IMG/VR virus record: IMGVR_UViG_3300043772_004289
Coordinates: 1 to 28,670 of that record
Direction: 5' to 3' (one strand)
Length of the DNA stretch: 28,670 nucleotides
Origin: a virus
Position 1 is the first letter of the stretch. Every line of letters starts with the position of its first letter. Made by a program: the position numbers and the translations under genes. The notes below the pieces were generated by a model. The model saw nothing but the letters and a program-made list of their open reading frames with translations. It searched no databases and was not told the origin of the DNA. Of this stretch, positions 1 through 7,314 are shown in pieces.

Positions 1-508
1 CTAATTCAAATGTAGCTTTACTTTTATTTTCCCAATTCATCCATGGCTCAAACTGTTTTTCTATATGTAATTTAAATTCTTCAATTGTGCATCCTAAAAT
101 TTGCACTGATTTATTATTTTTATTTTTTTTTAAACTATCATTAATTAAATTTCTTATATCCAAATTTAATTTTCTCAATTGATTTTGTTTTAATTTTTCA
201 TAATAAATTTTATTATAATTTTCAATTTTTTGTCTATATTCTTTGTTTTTATTTATAATAATTGTTCTATTATTTTCATAATATTTTTTGTTTTTATTTT
301 TGACTTTGTTTGCATTATTCAATTTATAAAGTTTGTTTTTTAGCAATCTTTCTTTTGTGTTTTTTGCATATGCATTATAATTGTAAATTTTTATTTTTTC
401 GCTATTGGCATCACGCCAATTTTTGTGATCATGTGTAATTTTTTCTTTATTATTTTGACGCCAAAGTTGCATATATTCTGCTTGTTTTTCTTTACTTTTA
501 AAACCCAT
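1..508 (-). CDS. HNH-endonuclease-like protein, 3' end cut by the window edge
   Basis: 169 codons are open from ATG at 508 to the window edge. An AGGAG ribosome binding site sits 7 nt before the ATG. The N-terminal two thirds is very rich in Lys and Asn. Near the cut end is the segment LGCTIEEFKLHIEKQF followed by W-MNWEN. This is the stretch that precedes the catalytic DH-PL motif in a common phage HNH group, and it is closely paralleled in the gene at 27248-27724. The catalytic motif itself lies beyond the window, so nuclease activity is inferred from the family only. A terminator hairpin sits just upstream, so this gene is probably transcribed separately from 582-1142 or by read-through. 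It could be a free-standing homing-type nuclease. Confidence 0.75.
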   Translation of the reverse strand, partial: MGFKSKEKQAEYMQLWRQNNKEKITHDHKNWRDANSEKIKIYNYNAYAKNTKERLLKNKLYKLNNANKVKNKNKKYYENNRTIIINKNKEYRQKIENYNKIYYEKLKQNQLRKLNLDIRNLINDSLKKNKNNKSVQILGCTIEEFKLHIEKQFEPWMNWENKSKATFEL

Positions 509-532
509 ATCATTTCTCCTGTTTTATTCTAC

Positions 533-564
533 GAAAAAACCCACCCTGAAAATCAAGGTGGGTT
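533..564 (-). terminator. Intrinsic terminator after the 582-1142 gene
   Basis: An 8-bp perfect stem (538-545 with 557-564) is followed on the minus strand by a run of six T. It lies 18 nt past the stop of the 582-1142 gene, so it should end that transcript before the HNH-like gene. Confidence 0.8.
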
Positions 565-581
565 AATTAGATTCTTTAAAT

Positions 582-1142
582 TTAAGCTCTTTCCATTTCT
601 TCCCATCTAGATTGCGCATCTTCGTATTTTGCGCTACTGATATCACTGTACACATCTTCAATTTTTTCAAACCAGCTGGACAAGATTTGTTTTTTGGTTT
701 TTTCCATAATTTTTAGTTTGTCCGAATCAACTCGCCAAGTCGAATAATATTGGATCGCATGAATGGTTTCATATGCCTGCCAAGCGCCATGATGACTGCT
801 AAAATCCAATTGACATAGTTCATCGGTGCAGGTTTTTATTAATTTGAATTGTGCTGCTTTCCAAAAGGAATCCTTGTGAAAACTAATTTCTAATTTTGGC
901 AGTTTTCTCAGTATTTTTTTGCAAGGACCTTTATAGTCTGAACCTAAAGCCACAACCATGCCTACAAATGCTTCTTTTTCGCCTCTGGGCAAGCTAACAA
1001 GGTCACCAATCTCCACAGCGATGTCGGTACTATAGGTGTAGCGACTGTTAGCATTTAGAGGCTCGACAATTATTTTTTTGGAAGAAACGGCAGGTTTGCC
1101 AACCAAGCCCATGGTCACTGTGACGCTGTATGATTCAAACAT
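582..1142 (-). CDS. Unknown protein, 186 residues, separately promoted
   Basis: I do not recognise this protein. Residues about 20-80 look beta-rich (alternating Val/Ile/Leu with IGDLVSLPRGEKEAFVGMVV), vaguely like an OB- or SH3-type barrel as seen at the N-terminus of PriA-like proteins. Residues about 130-186 look helical and charged. No signal peptide or membrane segment is visible. The gene has its own consensus promoter (1231-1258), an unusually structured leader and its own terminator (533-564). It therefore forms a single-gene unit placed at the end of the head-gene block. The start ATG at 1142 follows a GAGG by 10 nt, and that GAGG is inside a small hairpin. It may be an early or constitutive gene rather than a structural one. 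Confidence 0.75.
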   Translation of the reverse strand: MFESYSVTVTMGLVGKPAVSSKKIIVEPLNANSRYTYSTDIAVEIGDLVSLPRGEKEAFVGMVVALGSDYKGPCKKILRKLPKLEISFHKDSFWKAAQFKLIKTCTDELCQLDFSSHHGAWQAYETIHAIQYYSTWRVDSDKLKIMEKTKKQILSSWFEKIEDVYSDISSAKYEDAQSRWEEMERA

Positions 1143-1149
1143 TCCATGG

Positions 1150-1198
1150 CCCTCATCAGGGAAACATCCCCCTTAAACACTTCTTGCGTTTAAGGGGG
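1150..1198 (-). promoter_or_regulatory. Structured leader of the 582-1142 gene
   Basis: Two hairpins lie between the promoter and the ATG. The first has an 11-bp perfect stem (1168-1178 with 1188-1198) and a 9-nt loop. The second (1150-1161) is CCCT-GATG-AGGG and holds the only plausible ribosome binding sequence. Neither is followed by a T-run, so they are not terminators. They may control translation or RNA stability. That function is inference. Confidence 0.5.
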
Positions 1199-1208
1199 CC
1201 AGTCACCT

Positions 1209-1258
1209 AGAACTTCCTGTTCTGCATGTCAGTGTAGCATGCCTTGTGCAGTTGTCAA
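1209..1258 (-). promoter_or_regulatory. Sigma-70-like promoter with 5'-terminal hairpin (P1)
   Basis: Minus-strand TTGACA (1253-1258), 16-nt spacer, TACACT (1231-1236). After 7 nt comes the hairpin AGAAC-aggaa-GTTCT (1209-1223), which would lie at the very start of the RNA. This matches five other promoters in the window. The same inverted repeat could alternatively be an operator. Confidence 0.75.
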
Positions 1259-1293
1259 CAAAAAAATCCCACCTTGCTAAAACAAGATGGGAT
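1259..1293 (-). terminator. Intrinsic terminator after the 1320-1550 gene
   Basis: Stem ATCCCATCTTG/CAAGGTGGGAT on the minus strand (1266-1293, one mismatch) followed by seven T. It directly abuts promoter P1, so it should stop the head-gene transcript before the separately controlled 582-1142 gene. Confidence 0.8.
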
Positions 1294-1319
1294 CGGAGGC
1301 ACTCAGAGGAGTTTTTTAA

Positions 1320-1550
1320 TTAACCAATTTTTTCAATGCTGTGTTTGTTAGCTGTTGCTAACACACCAGTAAATTTATCATACAAGGCTTTTGCATTAAC
1401 ACTATCAGTTGCTTGTATTTCCATTGGGGGCAAGCCCGGCAAGGATACTCTAAAAGTGCCTGCAGTATCATTGTCACCACTTTTTAATGCAGTGGGCAAT
1501 GCATTTACATTTTCAATTAAATTATCAAATTCATTATTTTTCTTAGCCAT
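1320..1550 (-). CDS. Small unknown protein downstream of the major capsid gene
   Basis: A 76-residue protein, start MAKKNNEFDN. ATG at 1550 is chosen because GAGG lies 7 nt upstream; a GTG three codons earlier would put the start inside the ribosome binding site. The central part contains FRVSLPGLPPMEIQA, probably beta structure, and the ends look helical. No family was recognised. It follows the major capsid gene after a strong hairpin, so it may be a minor head or completion protein. That role rests on position only. Confidence 0.7.
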   Translation of the reverse strand: MAKKNNEFDNLIENVNALPTALKSGDNDTAGTFRVSLPGLPPMEIQATDSVNAKALYDKFTGVLATANKHSIEKIG

Positions 1551-1578
1551 CTTAATCACCTCTTAAATATATATAAGT

Positions 1579-1614
1579 AATCCCCCAAAATTCTATCAGG
1601 AATTCTGGGGGATT
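1579..1614 (-). terminator. Strong hairpin just after the major capsid gene
   Basis: A near-perfect 15-bp stem (1579-1593 with 1600-1614, one G-T pair) and a 6-nt loop lie 28 nt past the capsid stop. On the minus strand it is followed by ATTACTTATAT rather than a T-run. It may therefore be a leaky terminator or a 3' stabiliser of the capsid mRNA. Confidence 0.5.
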
Positions 1615-1641
1615 GGTCAACCTCGGGAGAAGATTGTTTGG

Positions 1642-2829
1642 TTAGGATACAGCGCCGTACGCTACATAGCGGGGATCCATAATACCTGCCTTGGACATGG
1701 TCACAGCACGATAAGTAGCAATGATATCGTTTTGGATAGACCAAGTAGAAGGTTGAGGCAATGTATCGACGGTGAGCGGACGGAAGGTCCTCATCGTGAA
1801 GGCTTTCTTAAAATCGCCTAGAATCATGAAGTTTGCGCCATCAGCGTAAGGAACGCTATTGCTGTTAAGAACATTCTGGGTCCAGATATCGCTTAGGATT
1901 TGATACTCAGAGCTAACCAATGGGTTAGAAGCATAAGTATCGAATCTGTTAACTGCTGGATCATAGTTGCCATAACGAACGTTTTGGGCTCCAATGATAG
2001 AACGCACTTTATAGAGCGCCTGAGGAACAACCAAAATTTGCTTGTTGTCAAGCAATTGAATTGGCAATCCACTCACTGGATCAAGTTGATTGAGGATGGT
2101 CTGCTCAAGTTGGTTAACAGCTTGAAGTGAATCAATGCTAAAACCAGTAACCTTGTTTACAAACGGAGCGTTTGGAGTTGCTGCAGTGTAGTAGGTATTG
2201 AGGTTAGTCTCATTAAAGATATAAGACTGATCATATCCCAAAACTACATTTAGAATATCATAAATCTGATTGACTCTAACCATTTGGCCTATCATTTGAG
2301 CTTGCTGAGTAAGTTCATAGGTCTTATCAGTATATACTGCTTCATATGATAGATTCATGAGACTTCCCCACTTCTTAATGGCGGGTAATCTCACGCTTTG
2401 ACTTTTCACTAGATTAGAAGGAAAAGTAGCGCCTTCGTCAACAGACTCACCGATATTATAAGGAGAAGAATAGTATCCTACTACCTCACTACCGATGTTC
2501 ATGTTTGACACACCGATTTCGGTGACCAAGTCAAAAGCTACGGACTTTTGTAGTTCATAAGCTTTCTTGATAATTGATAGGTAGAGCTGACCAAGAATAC
2601 CGACAGAGACAGCGTTTGAGGCGCTGACAGATTCGGGGCCTTCGGTTAGTCTACGGGTGGCAAACTGTTCTGCCCAATCTGGACCATGAAAGGTCTCCAT
2701 TAGGCGTCTAACAGACCAGCCTTTGGTGACATCTAGTTTGTTCTCTGAAATGGCGTCGGTTAGGCAAGCTAAAGTTTGCTCTCTGCCCGAACTTTCCATT
2801 ACTTTCTTTAATTGTAATTCGAATGACAT
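1642..2829 (-). CDS. Major capsid protein
   Basis: At 395 residues, this is a typical size for an HK97-fold major capsid subunit. It lies downstream of prohead protease and decoration-like genes, the normal order. The N-terminal 60-80 residues are charged and helical (LKKVMESSGREQTLACLTDAI), as expected for a scaffold-like or cleaved delta segment. The middle has alternating strands and the long helix expected of the fold. The C-terminal part (YADGANFMILGDFKKAFTMRTFRPLTVD) resembles the P-domain end of capsid proteins. An AGGAG lies 9 nt before ATG 2829. The call combines position, length and overall composition. No single diagnostic motif was used, and the cleavage site cannot be placed. Confidence 0.85.
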   Translation of the reverse strand: MSFELQLKKVMESSGREQTLACLTDAISENKLDVTKGWSVRRLMETFHGPDWAEQFATRRLTEGPESVSASNAVSVGILGQLYLSIIKKAYELQKSVAFDLVTEIGVSNMNIGSEVVGYYSSPYNIGESVDEGATFPSNLVKSQSVRLPAIKKWGSLMNLSYEAVYTDKTYELTQQAQMIGQMVRVNQIYDILNVVLGYDQSYIFNETNLNTYYTAATPNAPFVNKVTGFSIDSLQAVNQLEQTILNQLDPVSGLPIQLLDNKQILVVPQALYKVRSIIGAQNVRYGNYDPAVNRFDTYASNPLVSSEYQILSDIWTQNVLNSNSVPYADGANFMILGDFKKAFTMRTFRPLTVDTLPQPSTWSIQNDIIATYRAVTMSKAGIMDPRYVAYGAVS

Positions 2830-2850
2830 TTGTATAATCTCCTTGTATAA

Positions 2851-3342
2851 TTAGCGGGCAAAAGGCACAACTGTAGGTAGCAATCTGAACGTGGCAGTAG
2901 TCAAACTAGTGCCGGGTTCAACGACAACACCTACGGCAGCGGCCTTGGTGGCGACTTTGACAACAATTTGAGATAGGAGGTTGTTGCTAGAAGGATTCTT
3001 AGCAAGACCTAAAAAGTCTCCAATTTTTAGGGTGGTAACGGTCTGCAATGGTGCATTGTAGGTGCCGCTGGTGGAAACAACAATTGATTCTACGTTGCCG
3101 TTGCCATAAACCTGAACATCGCCAAGTCTTTTATACTGTGGAATGTGACCGGCAAAAGCTGTTGCAAAATCAGTCTGGGTTGTGACCAAATCAGTATCCC
3201 AAGTAAAATCTGCACCTGAAACAACAAGGCCTGCAGCATCAAATGCGGCTAGATCACCAATGTTGTATTCGAGGGCAGGATCAAAAGGTGCGGAGATCGG
3301 ATTTGACTCCTCACGAATATAGATACACTGTTGAACTGCCAT
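2851..3342 (-). CDS. Putative capsid decoration or stabilisation protein
   Basis: A 163-residue, beta-rich, Ala/Val/Thr-rich protein between the prohead protease and the major capsid gene, where many phages encode a decoration protein. Visible segments include YNIGDLAAFDAAGLVVSG and LKIGDFLGLAKN, followed by VVVKVATKAAAVGVVVE-like strands. These resemble the short barrel repeats of DUF2190 or gpD-like capsid cement proteins. There is no signal peptide or membrane segment. The gene is closely packed (3 nt after the protease, 21 nt before the capsid gene) with a GGAG-type ribosome binding site. The role is inferred from position and fold type; it could instead be a head-fibre or minor capsid protein. 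Confidence 0.55.
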   Translation of the reverse strand: MAVQQCIYIREESNPISAPFDPALEYNIGDLAAFDAAGLVVSGADFTWDTDLVTTQTDFATAFAGHIPQYKRLGDVQVYGNGNVESIVVSTSGTYNAPLQTVTTLKIGDFLGLAKNPSSNNLLSQIVVKVATKAAAVGVVVEPGTSLTTATFRLLPTVVPFAR

Positions 3343-3345
3343 TAT

Positions 3346-4560
3346 TTAGCTCCTTAATTTCTTAACTAGTTCATCTACTGTTAGGGTTCTGTGGCCTGAG
3401 GCAACTTCGCCGCTAAAAGATATGGGTGTTCTTGTGCCGGTAGCAATGTTCTTCCTATCCGTCACTAGATGTTCCCATTTTGATTCATTCACAGAAACCA
3501 ACACATCGATGAAGGCTTCTGTTATTAACTTCTCATTCAATCCCGATTTGACACAGAATTCTTTAGCTTTACCCAAAGCCTTCTGTTGTGCTTCTTTAAT
3601 TCTGTAGGACTCTAGTTCCTCAAGAATCATTTTGAAACCTGTTTTATTAGTTTTCTTAAGTGACTCTTCAGCTTTAACCTTATCATCCTCATCGGATTCA
3701 TCTAAACCCATAACATCGGATGTAAGGCCTTCCTTTTTCGTTTCCTTGTCGCACATCTCAGTCTTTTTGCAAAGACCCATGACGGCTTCAATTTTTTCCT
3801 TGACATCAATATCAGCGCCAAGAACTGCTTCTAGAGCTTCTTTAAGATCTGCATTATAAGCTTCAAGTGTTTCATACTTTTTGCTTTTCAATGCTTCCAA
3901 TCTTGATTTGTGGGGAAGGTCTTTATCATCATCTAAAGCTTCCTTCATATCCTTATCATCACACATTGCTTCCATGTGATGAACTGGAACCTTGTTAGAC
4001 TCAACGGTAGTATGGGGCATGTCACTAACAAGTTCCACACCTCCACTAGCATCTTTTTTCTTCATTACACTCTCCAAAATTTGGGTATAAGACTCAAATA
4101 TATTCCTGTTAGTAGCTGGCACACAAACAACATCAGTGCTCTCAACTTCTTCAATACTCTGCACTGTCTCAGTGCCATCTCTTTCCATCTTTGTTCTACA
4201 TAATGCCGCATGGCTTAAACCAAGAGCATCAGGTTGGGTTTCAACAAAATACTTGAATGCAGCTGCATAAGGATGAGCAGGGTTATACATCAAGTCACCC
4301 CTAATACCATCCTCTTCCAACCTTACATTCTTAATCTGTCCAAACCTATCTAATACAGACCTTATTTCATTAGGCTTATGATCCAAGTTGACCACACAGC
4401 CCTCATATTTTTCTAGCGCATTCCTCATTGTACTCAATGGGTATATTCTGCCATTCTTACTGTATATACCAAGAACCTTTACGTTCTTAATTACATTGTC
4501 TTGAATATTGGCTGATTCAAGCAATTCTACAGATTCAGTGATAGTTTTATTTTTTCTCAT
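3346..4560 (-). CDS. Prohead protease with C-terminal scaffold-like region
   Basis: A 404-residue protein. Residues about 25-160 fit a herpes/T4-type prohead serine protease: VLGIYSKNGRIYPLSTM, then NLDHKP with the probable catalytic His61, LGLSHAAL with the probable nucleophile Ser116 followed by His117, and the closing segment VESTDVVCVPATN at 138-151. Residues about 165-330 are very acidic and helical (for example EALEAVLGADIDVKEKIEAV), as expected of a scaffold that is degraded during maturation. The C-terminal RTLTVDELVKKLRS could be the capsid-binding tail. It lies between the sigma-like gene and the decoration and capsid genes. A protease-scaffold fusion is common in tailed phages, and I see no separate scaffold gene. 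Confidence 0.8.
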   Translation of the reverse strand: MRKNKTITESVELLESANIQDNVIKNVKVLGIYSKNGRIYPLSTMRNALEKYEGCVVNLDHKPNEIRSVLDRFGQIKNVRLEEDGIRGDLMYNPAHPYAAAFKYFVETQPDALGLSHAALCRTKMERDGTETVQSIEEVESTDVVCVPATNRNIFESYTQILESVMKKKDASGGVELVSDMPHTTVESNKVPVHHMEAMCDDKDMKEALDDDKDLPHKSRLEALKSKKYETLEAYNADLKEALEAVLGADIDVKEKIEAVMGLCKKTEMCDKETKKEGLTSDVMGLDESDEDDKVKAEESLKKTNKTGFKMILEELESYRIKEAQQKALGKAKEFCVKSGLNEKLITEAFIDVLVSVNESKWEHLVTDRKNIATGTRTPISFSGEVASGHRTLTVDELVKKLRS

Positions 4561-4568
4561 ACCTATTA

Positions 4569-4578
4569 CATATATGAC
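4569..4578 (-). promoter_or_regulatory. GTCATATATG motif before the prohead protease (candidate late promoter)
   Basis: Minus strand, 8 nt before ATG 4560. One of six GTCAT(A/T)TA copies placed 4-21 nt before starts of structural or neighbouring genes. Confidence 0.4.
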
Positions 4579-4579
4579 A

Positions 4580-5119
4580 TTATGTCAACTTATTTTTGAA
4601 ATCTAATAACAATTCATCATAAAATTCATTAGTTATTTTATATTTTTTGGTAATTTCGCTTTTTTTATAATTCTGTATTACCATAATTAATATGTCAATC
4701 TCAAGTATAGTATAGTGAAAATTGATATGGTCTTGCAGCAATATAACAAATTCTTCTGTTTCATTTTGCTTGTCTTCTATCTTTTCTGGTATATCCAAAA
4801 GCAAAATTTTTCTTTCGTGTTGCAATCTTTTTGTGCCAATTAAACTTCTATAAATCCTTCCAAATATATATAATCGAGCAAAAGCGCCTAACGATACATT
4901 TTTAGATGGATCAAACCTTTTTTTAGCCATTAACAAACCATACCAGCCTTCTTGTATAGCATCTTCAAGTTCAATGCTTGAATTCATTTTTGAAAAATAA
5001 GATGCTATGTTTTTGACCAGTGGTTCATATTTCAAAATTTCATCATTTTGGTTTGATGGATCTTGTTTTAACGGACTTTTTTTCTGCGGGTTTTTTTTCT
5101 GGGATTTGTTGTTCGGCAT
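4580..5119 (-). CDS. Phage sigma-70-family factor, probably a late sigma
   Basis: A 179-residue protein. Residues about 27-95 match sigma region 2: YEPLVKNIASYF, then LEDAIQEGWYGLLMAKKRFDP, then SLGAFARLYIFGRIYRSL. This corresponds to the bacterial LIQEG-GL--A---FDP---FSTYA pattern that binds core polymerase and the -10 element. Residues 140-175 (EIDILIMVIQNYKKSEITKKYKI) resemble a degenerate region 4 helix-turn-helix. The first 25 residues are basic. ATG 5119 is chosen because GGAGG lies 3 nt upstream; the gene then overlaps the portal 3' end by 77 nt. Position inside the head operon suggests it redirects host RNA polymerase to late genes, as T4 gp55 does. That role is inferred. Confidence 0.8.
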   Translation of the reverse strand: MPNNKSQKKNPQKKSPLKQDPSNQNDEILKYEPLVKNIASYFSKMNSSIELEDAIQEGWYGLLMAKKRFDPSKNVSLGAFARLYIFGRIYRSLIGTKRLQHERKILLLDIPEKIEDKQNETEEFVILLQDHINFHYTILEIDILIMVIQNYKKSEITKKYKITNEFYDELLLDFKNKLT

Positions 5120-6713
5120 TATCCTCCACAGGTTCTGTAAACAATTCATTTATAATGTCATCAGGCAATACAGGATGGTATTGCTTCATTAGTTTTTTAC
5201 CCGCTTCTGGTGTCACTCCAACTGCCTTAATTGCCGCCACACTTTTCAAAATGTTTTCTAATCCATCATCATTCTGACTTTGCTTTTTCTGCTCATCATA
5301 TTCCATACCTTGTTCAGCTGCTATTGTATTGCTGCTCTTAATTCCCATATCCCAATAAATCTTATTAGTCTGCGCTTCCTCATATGGTTCCCTCGTAATT
5401 AAACTAGGACCAGTAGGAACGATTTTTAAATCGCTAAGAGCATTGGTAGGCAACAATCCCTTTTTAACAGCTGTGGTTATTTGCTTCCATAACAAACTTT
5501 GGTGAGGCTTGGTTCTCTTAGAAGCAAAGAAGTCGCCAACACGTTTTTGATATAAGCTAAAAGTCCTATAACTTGGACTCTCAGCCACCAAGTGACTAGC
5601 ATATGCAGAACTTTCCAACTTTTGTGTCAAGTGCGCCTCAGAAATACCAAAATTGGCTGCAATGGCTCTTAGATTAACCAACAATGTAATCTCAGCCTCA
5701 GCACTATCTAAATTCTGTTGTGGGAATTCATACTCGACGTTTGCACTGCTGGTAAGAATACTACTGTTAGGCAATGTTTCAATGTTTAAAGGTTGTTGAC
5801 CCGGTGCTGGATTTGTCACAGTTACATTCGTTGTCTTTGCCAATAAAGCATCTATTCCCTCAGGCGGAGCATTATCAATTTTACGAATCATACTTACTTT
5901 TGATCTGCTAATTGCCAAGCTAACCATACTATTCAAAATCTGCTCAGCATTCATAAAGTTTTGATACACAGGGAAGAATAGACTAATGCCTCTTTTTGAA
6001 TTACTATAAGTTCCGGCTTTATCATAATTAATATCATCAGCTGGCACTAAAGATGGCAGATAGGAAACACCTGTATCACTAAGTTTGTCACAAATCCAGT
6101 AGCCGACTACATCGTGCAAATCGTCTTTTCTACAAGCAATGCCAAAAGACATATCAGGATCATTAGTATCACTTGGGGGCAAAATAAGATCGTTTTCTAC
6201 CCACCTTAAATCTAAAAGACCATCTGAGTTCTCAAATATCCTACAACAAGCTTCACCTTCTACTACAATTCTATATATGTATTCTAATTCCATCTGTTGG
6301 AAATTATTTTTTTCTACACATAAATCAACAAGCTCTTGAGCAAGTGAAACTAATTTTGAATTAACGCCATCTTTGGTAGGTGTGACTTTATATTTAAAAC
6401 CTTCGCCAACACAGAAATCTTGAAAAATAGTAATGACAGCTTGGGCAAATTCATTGTATGCATAAATATTTCTGGCTTGTTCTCTGACCTGTTTAAGCTG
6501 CCAGTTGGTTAAATAAACCTGTTTATAATAACCTGAAAGATTGTTGTATTGAGCTGCAGTAGAATATGGGTTTACACCTGAAGCATTGCCCATATAACCA
6601 TATGGCCAATAACCTGAAGTGAAACTCTGAAGGCTATATGGAAAAAAGTCCATACCCTGACCAGCAGTAGGACCGGGTATTACAAAGTTTTCTTTTACAA
6701 ATTTTTTGGCCAT
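5043..6713 (-). CDS. Portal protein
   Basis: A 556-residue protein, the usual size for a tailed-phage portal, lying between the terminase and protease genes. The region LKQVREQARNIYAYNEFAQAVI at about 70-95 and the following IFQDFCVGEGFKYKV are typical of the portal wing start. The segment LDLRWVENDLILPP-GIACRKDDLHDVVGYWI fits the portal beta region, and VNLRAIAANFGISEAHLTQKLESSAYAS at about 350-375 fits the crown/stem helix with its conserved turn. The C-terminus is basic (KKPAEKKSVKTRSIKPK). A GTAGGT ribosome binding site lies about 8 nt before ATG 6713. The 3' end overlaps the sigma-like gene, which may couple their translation. Confidence 0.85.
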   Translation of the reverse strand: MAKKFVKENFVIPGPTAGQGMDFFPYSLQSFTSGYWPYGYMGNASGVNPYSTAAQYNNLSGYYKQVYLTNWQLKQVREQARNIYAYNEFAQAVITIFQDFCVGEGFKYKVTPTKDGVNSKLVSLAQELVDLCVEKNNFQQMELEYIYRIVVEGEACCRIFENSDGLLDLRWVENDLILPPSDTNDPDMSFGIACRKDDLHDVVGYWICDKLSDTGVSYLPSLVPADDINYDKAGTYSNSKRGISLFFPVYQNFMNAEQILNSMVSLAISRSKVSMIRKIDNAPPEGIDALLAKTTNVTVTNPAPGQQPLNIETLPNSSILTSSANVEYEFPQQNLDSAEAEITLLVNLRAIAANFGISEAHLTQKLESSAYASHLVAESPSYRTFSLYQKRVGDFFASKRTKPHQSLLWKQITTAVKKGLLPTNALSDLKIVPTGPSLITREPYEEAQTNKIYWDMGIKSSNTIAAEQGMEYDEQKKQSQNDDGLENILKSVAAIKAVGVTPEAGKKLMKQYHPVLPDDIINELFTEPVEDNAEQQIPEKKPAEKKSVKTRSIKPK

Positions 6714-6734
6714 AATTATATACCTACCTAGTTG

Positions 6735-6743
6735 TTAAATGAC
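6735..6743 (-). promoter_or_regulatory. GTCATTTAA motif before the portal gene (candidate late promoter)
   Basis: Minus strand, 21 nt before ATG 6713 and upstream of the portal ribosome binding site. It overlaps the last base of the stop codon of the 46-residue gene. Confidence 0.4.
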
Positions 6744-6883
6744 TATTTCTCATCCTCTTTAGTCGATAACATAATTAACTTTGCACCGGCCAATATCCAA
6801 ACCATACTGCAACACATAATAATATTAAATTTGACTATATCCCATACTTGATCAGCAAACCATCTAGCTAAGTCGGTTTCCAT
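6743..6883 (-). CDS. 46-residue single-span membrane protein
   Basis: Open frame METDLARWFADQ... ending ...TKEDEK with TAG at 6743-6745. Residues about 17-40 (VKFNIIMCCSMVWILAGAKLIM) form one hydrophobic segment flanked by an acidic/Trp-containing N-terminus and a charged C-tail. GGGGA lies about 8 nt before ATG 6883, and the start overlaps the end of the upstream peptidase gene by 16 nt, which fits tight phage packing. Candidate roles are a small holin or a membrane anchor for assembly. No family was recognised. It fills what would otherwise be an unexplained 150-nt gap between portal and peptidase. Confidence 0.6.
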   Translation of the reverse strand: METDLARWFADQVWDIVKFNIIMCCSMVWILAGAKLIMLSTKEDEK

Positions 6884-7296
6884 GCTATAATTCCCCAATT
6901 TGTTAATACTTCACCATCTTTTTCATTCCACCATTCCCTCATAAACTGTTTGCAACGTATCTTGCATTCACCTTGAACGGGACAGTTGTAATATATAGAA
7001 TAATCTGCTACATATTTAGCAACTACATAATGGTCTTTTTGTAAACATATAATGGGAACTTTATAATCCATGAAGTGTTTAAGATGAGCATAATTTAAAT
7101 TGCCAGCAATAACATGCATGCCTTTTTCTCTCAAGAAACTTTCAATAGTTCTAACTTGCACACCATCTATGCTATTGCTCAAGCTTTCTAAGCCTCTTTT
7201 ATTAATCTTGAAGTATTCCAATACCATTTCAACACAAGCAACGCCACAATCTGTACTTTTTTTCTGCAATATAGAAGGTAAATTATATTTCTTCAT
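6868..7296 (-). CDS. C39-like cysteine peptidase in the packaging module
   Basis: A 142-residue protein with the layout of a peptidase C39 domain, the family that cleaves double-glycine leaders in bacteriocin exporters. Gln11 and STDCGVACVEMVLEYF at 14-29 give the oxyanion Gln and nucleophile Cys17 in the DCG-AC pattern. DHYVVAKYVADYSI at 88-101 gives the likely His89 and Asp98. The C-terminal half has extra Cys residues (YNCPVQGECKIRCKQF) that could bind metal or form disulfides. There is no transporter domain and no membrane segment. It sits between terminase and portal, so a role in processing virion or host proteins is possible. C39-like folds also occur without peptidase activity, so function is uncertain. 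Confidence 0.75.
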   Translation of the reverse strand: MKKYNLPSILQKKSTDCGVACVEMVLEYFKINKRGLESLSNSIDGVQVRTIESFLREKGMHVIAGNLNYAHLKHFMDYKVPIICLQKDHYVVAKYVADYSIYYNCPVQGECKIRCKQFMREWWNEKDGEVLTNWGIIAWKPT

Positions 7297-7314
7297 GATT
7301 CCCCTATATATAGA

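Noticed and set aside
1152-1159. CTGATGAG on the minus strand as a hammerhead ribozyme core
   Set aside because: No GAAA box on the same strand and no three-stem fold. The bases instead form a small CCCT/AGGG hairpin.
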